A stretch of DNA of 38,491 nucleotides. Origin: an uncultured Aureispira sp. (GTDB taxonomy: Bacteria; Bacteroidota; Bacteroidia; Chitinophagales; Saprospiraceae). The DNA is taken from NCBI GenBank assembly GCA_937942475.1, contig CALDEP010000402.1, forward strand, positions 1 to 38,491. Reading direction: 5' to 3'. The notes under the pieces are model-generated. The model was not told the DNA's origin, did no database searches, and saw only the letters and a list, made by a program, of their open reading frames with translations. The position numbers were made by a program, and so were the translations under genes. Shown one piece after another: positions 34,648-38,491 of this stretch. The first letter of the stretch is position 1. Each line of letters starts with the position of its first letter.

Positions 34648-35310
34648 ATGTACGCATCAACGCTAGTATCTTACTCTGTACCTCCGCTTAAATTAAACGA
34701 CACAGGTGTTAAAGCATTGTTGTGGATGAATGATTTTCATGTAAGGCATTTACCTGTTGTAGAAGATGGAAAATTATTAGGTATTTTATCTGAGGATGAA
34801 GTACTTAATTTTGTGGATGCAGAGATAACAATCAAAGAAAGCAAACCTGTTTTATTGCCCAAATTTGTTCCTGCCGAAAAACACCTTTACGATATTATGA
34901 AATTGGTCGTCAATTTTAATTTGACGGTAATTCCTGTTATAAATAGCGAAGGAAATTATATGGGGCTAATAACAATAGAAGATCTGTTGAGAAAATTAGC
35001 GGATACAGGTTCTATCACACATCCAGGAGGTGTTTTAGTCTTAGAAATGGCGCCTAGAGATTATTCATTATCTGAAATATCAAGGTTGATAGAATTAGAG
35101 AATGCAATGGTTTTAAGCAGTTTTATTTCTTCTCCTTATGGAACCAATACCTTAGAATTGACCTTAAAACTAAATAAAGAAGACCTAAAGCATATTGTTG
35201 CTACACTAGAACGATTTGGCTACGATGTGAAATCTTCTTTTTATGAATCAGAGTTTATTGATACGCTCAATGATCGTTACGAAGGTTTAATGCGCTATTT
35301 GGACGTTTAG
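34648..35310 (+). CDS. CBS-domain protein
   Basis: 220 residues. Two CBS domains form residues about 1-118 (VKALLWMNDFHVRHLPVVEDGKLLGILSEDEVL, then DIMKLVVNFNLTVIPVINSEGNYMGLITIEDLLRKL). They are followed by an ACT-like domain (residues about 128-205, VLVLEMAPRDYSLSEISRLIELENAMVLSS). This composition is common in Bacteroidota proteins of unknown function, presumed to sense adenine nucleotides. It is preceded by a 229-bp gap with no clear promoter and followed by a strong terminator, so it is probably monocistronic. Confidence 0.88.
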   Translation: MYASTLVSYSVPPLKLNDTGVKALLWMNDFHVRHLPVVEDGKLLGILSEDEVLNFVDAEITIKESKPVLLPKFVPAEKHLYDIMKLVVNFNLTVIPVINSEGNYMGLITIEDLLRKLADTGSITHPGGVLVLEMAPRDYSLSEISRLIELENAMVLSSFISSPYGTNTLELTLKLNKEDLKHIVATLERFGYDVKSSFYESEFIDTLNDRYEGLMRYLDV

Positions 35311-35334
35311 AAAACAGAATGTTTACACATTCCT

Positions 35335-35382
35335 AAATCAAAAGTCATCCTAGCAATATTGTTCTAGGATGACTTTTGATTT
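35335..35382 (+). terminator. Intrinsic terminator after the CBS-domain gene
   Basis: A stem of up to 19 bp (35335-35353 with 35364-35382, core CAAAAGTCATCCTAG / CTAGGATGACTTTTG) with a 10-nt loop is followed by short T-rich sequence. This is the longest perfect hairpin in the window. It could act in both directions because A- and T-runs flank both arms. Confidence 0.8.
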
Positions 35383-35471
35383 CTAGCCCTCTAAAACGAG
35401 CCACTAATCTATATTTTTAGACCAAATAATAAACAGGCGAAGTTTGGATTAAATTGTTCTCAATGCTTTCT

Positions 35472-35479
35472 TATCTTTG
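35472..35479 (+). promoter_or_regulatory. Promoter -7 element (TATCTTTG) for alkaline phosphatase
   Basis: TATCTTTG fits TAnnTTTG and lies 103 bp before the start at 35582. TTG triplets occur 15 and 25 nt upstream, neither at the preferred 19-21 nt. No Pho box was recognised. Confidence 0.45.
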
Positions 35480-35581
35480 TGATAATAGAATAAGTCTTAG
35501 CTTCTTTATTATAATAAACAGTAGATAGAAAATTATAAATCATATAGCTATAGTTCCACTAACTCAATTGCAGATATCTGA

Positions 35582-36751
35582 ATGAACTCAATGAATAAAA
35601 TAGTAATAATTGCCCTATCATTTTTGTTAACAACAAGCTGTGATGCACCAGAAGAGATCACTAATACGTCAGAGGAGAAGGTAAGTACCGTTCAAAAAAT
35701 AGAAGAAGAAGGACTTACAACATTCATTTCAAAGCAACGCCCCAAAAACGTAATCTTCTTAATAGGAGATGGAATGGGGCTAACACAAATTACAGCAGGG
35801 AGTATAGCAAAGAAAACACCACTAGTTTTGGAAAAGTTTCGTCAAATTGGTTTGGTCAAAACCTATTCGACAAAGCTAATCACAGACAGTGCTGCTGGAG
35901 CGACAGCAATGGCAACAGGGTCCAAGACCTATAATGGTGCTATTTCGATGAATATACATCAAGAGAAATTAAAAACAATTGTAGAATATGCAGAAGAAGC
36001 AAATTGGTTGACAGGAATTGTTACCACAGCCACTGTTACACATGCAACGCCAGCTTGCTTTTATGGACATCAGCCAACTAGAAGCCGAGTCAATCAAAAA
36101 TTAGCCGCTGAATTTATGACCAAAGACATTGAAGTTTTAATGGGAGGTGGTTGGAATTATTTCAAGGAAGGCTTAGACGGACGAGATTTAATCGCAGAGG
36201 CACAAGAAAAAGGCTATTTTGTAACAGACAATATCGAACAAGTAGGCGACTACCGACCAGAGAAAATGATCTGTTTGATTTCTGCAAAATTACCCCCTAA
36301 AATAAAAGAACGTGGAAACTTTCTTCCATTAGCAGCCAAAAAAGCAATTGACATTTTAAGCTATCCTAAGTCAAATTTCTTTTTAATGATAGAAGGCGCT
36401 CAAATTGATTGGGGAGGACACCAAAAGAACTCCGATTACATTGTAGAAGAAATGTTGGATTTTGATAAAACAATCCAAGAAGCGTTTGACTTTGCAGAGA
36501 AAGATGGAAACACCTTAGTTATAGTGACCGCCGATCACGAAACAGGAGGGTATAGTATTAATGGGGGAAGTGCAAAAGAGGGGAAAGTAGAAGGGAAATT
36601 CACGTCAGATTATCATACTGCTACGATGGTGCCTATCTTTGCTTATGGACCAGGGGCAGAATCTTTTACTGGAATTATGGATAATACAGAAATATTTTAT
36701 AAATTAAAATATTTAATGAATATGGAAGCTTTAAGTGCTCCTTCAAAGTAG
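35582..36751 (+). CDS. Alkaline phosphatase lipoprotein
   Basis: 389 residues. A lipoprotein signal ends in LLTTSC with Cys20 as the lipidated residue, so the protein is probably anchored in the periplasm or outer membrane. Metal and catalytic motifs of the PhoA family follow: FLIGDGMGLTQ (Asp63), TDSAAGATAMATG with the nucleophile Ser103, EGAQIDWGGH (Glu271, Asp276, His280), ADHETGGY (Asp318, His319) and DYHTATMVP (a further metal His). All the main zinc ligands appear present. The start may be the first or the fourth codon (MNSM). It releases phosphate from organic esters and stands alone between two non-coding regions. Confidence 0.93.
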   Translation: MNSMNKIVIIALSFLLTTSCDAPEEITNTSEEKVSTVQKIEEEGLTTFISKQRPKNVIFLIGDGMGLTQITAGSIAKKTPLVLEKFRQIGLVKTYSTKLITDSAAGATAMATGSKTYNGAISMNIHQEKLKTIVEYAEEANWLTGIVTTATVTHATPACFYGHQPTRSRVNQKLAAEFMTKDIEVLMGGGWNYFKEGLDGRDLIAEAQEKGYFVTDNIEQVGDYRPEKMICLISAKLPPKIKERGNFLPLAAKKAIDILSYPKSNFFLMIEGAQIDWGGHQKNSDYIVEEMLDFDKTIQEAFDFAEKDGNTLVIVTADHETGGYSINGGSAKEGKVEGKFTSDYHTATMVPIFAYGPGAESFTGIMDNTEIFYKLKYLMNMEALSAPSK

Positions 36752-37105
36752 TATCTATCTGACTATTAAATTTTTATTGTCTTTTTTTGATAATAAATGA
36801 ATTTAGAATTAGAATAGAAAAGGAAGCAATGTGCAAAAAAAAACTAAAAATCCATTTTAAATTATACCCAGAGCCTTATCAGTAGTTCAGTAAAAACCTT
36901 ATTAGATTGACTTATAGCGATTTATTACATTTTATAAACTTGGCTAAATGCCTGTAAACTAATCTATTAGGTGGTGGTTTTTTTATTTTTGTTTAAAAAT
37001 CAAAAAATTACCGAACTGTTACTTATAATATTGTTACTTTTGTCCTTCTTATAAGAATAATTAGCTAAAGAATTTTCTGAATTTTTTGCCTTACTAAAGC
37101 AAACA
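36752..37105. other. 354-bp intergenic region before deoC
   Basis: Two TAnnTTTG elements (36984-36991, TATTTTTG; 37035-37042, TACTTTTG) and a 12-bp palindrome (37046-37057) lie in the second half. The first half is AT-rich with no terminator clearly visible after the alkaline phosphatase gene, apart from a weak TTATT / AATAA stem near 36771. There is no ORF or RNA gene. Confidence 0.5.
37035..37057 (+). promoter_or_regulatory. deoC promoter (-7) with adjacent palindromic operator candidate
   Basis: TACTTTTG (37035-37042) matches TAnnTTTG. Three bases further on is the perfect palindrome TTCTTATAAGAA (37046-37057), at the expected transcription start. A repressor bound there would block initiation. 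A second, more upstream -7 element lies at 36984-36991. Confidence 0.42.
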
Positions 37106-37747
37106 ATGGAATTGAATAACTATATAGAATACACACTCCTAAAACCTGATACAACGAGATTAGATATAAAGGAACTTTGCCGAGAGGCGATAGAACATAA
37201 TTTTTCGGGAGTATGTGTGCCACCTTTTTATGTAAACACTGCTGCGAAGTTACTAGAGGAAACCAAGATCAAAGTAATTACTACGATTGGTTATCCAATG
37301 GGCTACCATGCTATTCCTGTAAAAGTGGAAGAAGCCAAGCGTGCTATAGATGAAGGGGTAGATGAAATTGAAATGATGGTTAATATTGCTGCTGTCAAAG
37401 ATTCTAACTGGTCTCATGTTAAGAATGACATAGCTAGTGTAACAACGGCAGCACATTTAAAAGGAAAAAAAATTAAAATTATTTTGGAAACTAGTTTATT
37501 AACAGTGGAAGAAATAAAGCAGCTCTGTGCGATCTGTTGTGAAGTGGAAGTCGATTGTATTAAAAATGCAACGGGAGTAAACGGAGGGCAAGCAACTATT
37601 GAAATGATTACTTTACTCAAAGAGGAGTCTAAAGGAATTAAAATAGTGGCAGCAGGAGGAGTCTATACCAAAGCTTTTGCATTAGAGTTAATAGAAGCAG
37701 GGGTAGATAAGTTGGGAACATCAGAAGGAGTTCAACTACTTAAATAA
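37106..37747 (+). CDS. deoC: Deoxyribose-phosphate aldolase homologue, divergent active site
   Basis: 213 residues, normal for DeoC, which cleaves 2-deoxyribose 5-phosphate to glyceraldehyde 3-phosphate and acetaldehyde. MELNNYIEYTLLKPDTTRLDI is the family start. The Schiff-base lysine is Lys153 in CIKNATGVNGGQAT. Two other positions deviate. In the usual EIDMV motif the Asp is replaced (EIEMM, Glu89). In the usual KASGG motif the second catalytic lysine is replaced (IVAAGG, Val181), although Lys179 lies two residues before it. It may be a low-activity or altered-substrate aldolase. It lies 10 bp before a SPOR-domain gene. Confidence 0.85.
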   Translation: MELNNYIEYTLLKPDTTRLDIKELCREAIEHNFSGVCVPPFYVNTAAKLLEETKIKVITTIGYPMGYHAIPVKVEEAKRAIDEGVDEIEMMVNIAAVKDSNWSHVKNDIASVTTAAHLKGKKIKIILETSLLTVEEIKQLCAICCEVEVDCIKNATGVNGGQATIEMITLLKEESKGIKIVAAGGVYTKAFALELIEAGVDKLGTSEGVQLLK

Positions 37748-37757
37748 AGTATATGTT

Positions 37758-38165
37758 ATGAAATGGATAATCACAATTGCAACTATTTTAATATGGAATA
37801 GTTTTTCTATTGCCCAAAATGGGGAAGGAATTGTAAGAGTAGTAGAAGAAAACTCTATTCGACAAATATTGGATCACAGGAAGGCTTTAAATTTCACCAA
37901 AGACAGAAAGGTGAAGGTTTGGAGTGTGCAGCTATATTTAAGCAGAGATAAATATCTGGCAACTCAACAAGTTTCGGAAGCAAGAAAGAAAACTAGAAAT
38001 GTTACTTCAAAAGTAGATTGGTTTTATGAAGCACCTTATTATAGAATTTACGCAGGTGGATTTTATACGAAATTAGAAGCGGTAGCTTTATTAAATGAAT
38101 TAGTAGTAACCTATCCAGATGCAATTGTTTTTAAGAATACAGAAGCTAAACCTGCCGATATGTAG
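37758..38165 (+). CDS. Exported SPOR-domain-like protein
   Basis: 135 residues with signal peptide MKWIITIATILIWNSFSIAQ. Residues about 50-130 resemble a SPOR domain: VKVWSVQLYLSRDKYLATQQVSEARKK, then APYYRIYAGGFYTKLEAVALLNELVVTYPDAIVF. The usual YRVxxGxFxxxxxA and P-x-A-x-V pattern is visible. SPOR domains bind glycan-stripped peptidoglycan. It is 10 bp downstream of deoC and probably co-transcribed, which is an unexpected pairing. Confidence 0.82.
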   Translation: MKWIITIATILIWNSFSIAQNGEGIVRVVEENSIRQILDHRKALNFTKDRKVKVWSVQLYLSRDKYLATQQVSEARKKTRNVTSKVDWFYEAPYYRIYAGGFYTKLEAVALLNELVVTYPDAIVFKNTEAKPADM

Positions 38166-38168
38166 GTC

Positions 38169-38214
38169 AAACAAAGTGTTTTCTATTTTTTTTTAAAAAG
38201 AAAAACATTTGTTT
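38169..38214 (+). terminator. Imperfect AT-rich hairpin after the SPOR gene
   Basis: AAACAAAGTGTTTTCT... (38169-38190) pairs with ...AGAAAAACATTTGTTT (38195-38214), with small bulges and a short TTTT-type loop; the sequence then continues TTCTTG. It is a plausible terminator of the deoC-SPOR pair. Confidence 0.5.
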
Positions 38215-38311
38215 TCTTGACAATGCCTTAGTAATGATGTGTTTAATAATAATGGCTTTAAATAGTTGTTATTATTAGTTTAAAAAATTAGGAAAGTCGA
38301 AAGGGCTGCCC

Positions 38312-38343
38312 TATATTTGCAACCGCTTCGAAAGAGAGGTGTT
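38312..38343 (+). promoter_or_regulatory. Promoter/leader element, copy 1 of a tandem pair
   Basis: TATATTTG (38312-38319) is a perfect TAnnTTTG. It flows into the first copy of a 29-bp sequence (38315-38343) that starts ATTTGCAACCGCTTCGAAAG. The shared part begins inside the -7 element and covers the probable start site and early transcript. No TTG was found at -33. Confidence 0.6.
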
Positions 38344-38460
38344 GAGGATTGAAACCAGGTCTAGAGAACAAGAAAAAACAATTTTTGAAAAAGATTCAGA
38401 AAAGTTTGGAGATTCAAAAGTAAAGTTAGACATTTGCAACCGCTTCGAAAGAGAGGTGTT
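38315..38460 (+). repeat. Direct repeat of 29 bp, two exact copies
   Basis: Positions 38315-38343 and 38432-38460 are identical over 29 bases (beginning ATTTGCAACC and ending GAGAGGTGTT), while the 88 bp between them are unrelated. The internal sequence TTCGAA is palindromic, and the ends (AACC, GGTGTT) could pair imperfectly. Confidence 0.85.
38405..38460 (+). promoter_or_regulatory. Promoter/leader element, copy 2 of a tandem pair
   Basis: A TTTG (38405-38408) lies 20 nt before GACATTTG (38429-38436), which matches TAnnTTTG except at its first base. The sequence then enters the second exact copy of the 29-bp element (38432-38460), 117 bp after the first. Tandem promoters with identical start regions are typical of rRNA operons. 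The gene they serve is outside the window, and nothing coding is seen between 38166 and 38491. Confidence 0.55.
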
Positions 38461-38491
38461 CAGCAAACTTTAAAATTACAAAAAAGCATCA

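Noticed and set aside
38315-38460. The 29-bp repeats as the beginning of a CRISPR array
   Set aside because: Only two copies, separated by 88 bp, each overlapping a promoter element. Spacing and context do not fit CRISPR.

Overview
This window comes from a low-GC member of the Bacteroidota. The pointers are repeated TAnnTTTG -7 promoter elements, almost no Shine-Dalgarno sequences, a zinc-free bL36 and a long zinc-free uS14, and several Bacteroidota-type envelope proteins (DUF3078, RemB/Wzi-like, PagL-like, SPOR). The accessory genes would fit a Saprospiria-like lineage, but that placement is inference only.

Positions 1-16287 are one long plus-strand translation cluster: the 3' part of fusA, then the S10 genes (rpsJ, rplC, rplD, rplW, rplB, rpsS, rplV, rpsC, rplP, rpmC, rpsQ), the spc genes (rplN, rplX, rplE, rpsN, rpsH, rplF, rplR, rpsE, rpmD, rplO, secY) and the alpha genes (infA, rpmJ, rpsM, rpsK, rpsD, rpoA, rplQ). 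It ends at a strong terminator at 16308-16342. Gene order is classical, but several proteins are enlarged. uL15 carries what looks like a second copy of its C-terminal domain. uL4 has an insertion of about 60 residues. uL23, uL22 and bL17 have acidic tails. Two small genes, rpmD (10180-10359) and rpmJ (12887-13003), are easy to miss because of their length.

Positions 16383-27246 hold envelope and housekeeping genes: a polysaccharide flippase, a CaCA-family cation exchanger, an oppositely oriented small membrane protein, hflX, a PagL-like lipid A deacylase homologue, a DUF3078 outer-membrane protein, a TRZ/ATZ-type amidohydrolase and a RemB/Wzi-like beta-barrel. Positions 27430-30212 form a small glycan-modification cassette: a GT25 glycosyltransferase, a DegT-type sugar aminotransferase and a NeuD/PglD-type acyltransferase.

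Positions 30572-38165 hold a secreted thioredoxin-fold protein (minus strand), a YqeY-like protein, a CvpA-family protein with a large insertion that overlaps a pabA/trpG-type glutamine amidotransferase, a CBS-domain protein, an alkaline phosphatase lipoprotein, a divergent deoC and a SPOR-domain protein. The window ends at 38312-38491 in two copies of a 29-bp promoter/leader element. This resembles the tandem promoters of a heavily expressed stable-RNA operon, which would lie just outside.

No mobile element, CRISPR array, tRNA or rRNA gene was seen. The most interesting signals are the uL15 domain duplication with the uL4 insertion, the CvpA insertion, and a DeoC homologue lacking one of the two conserved active-site lysines.
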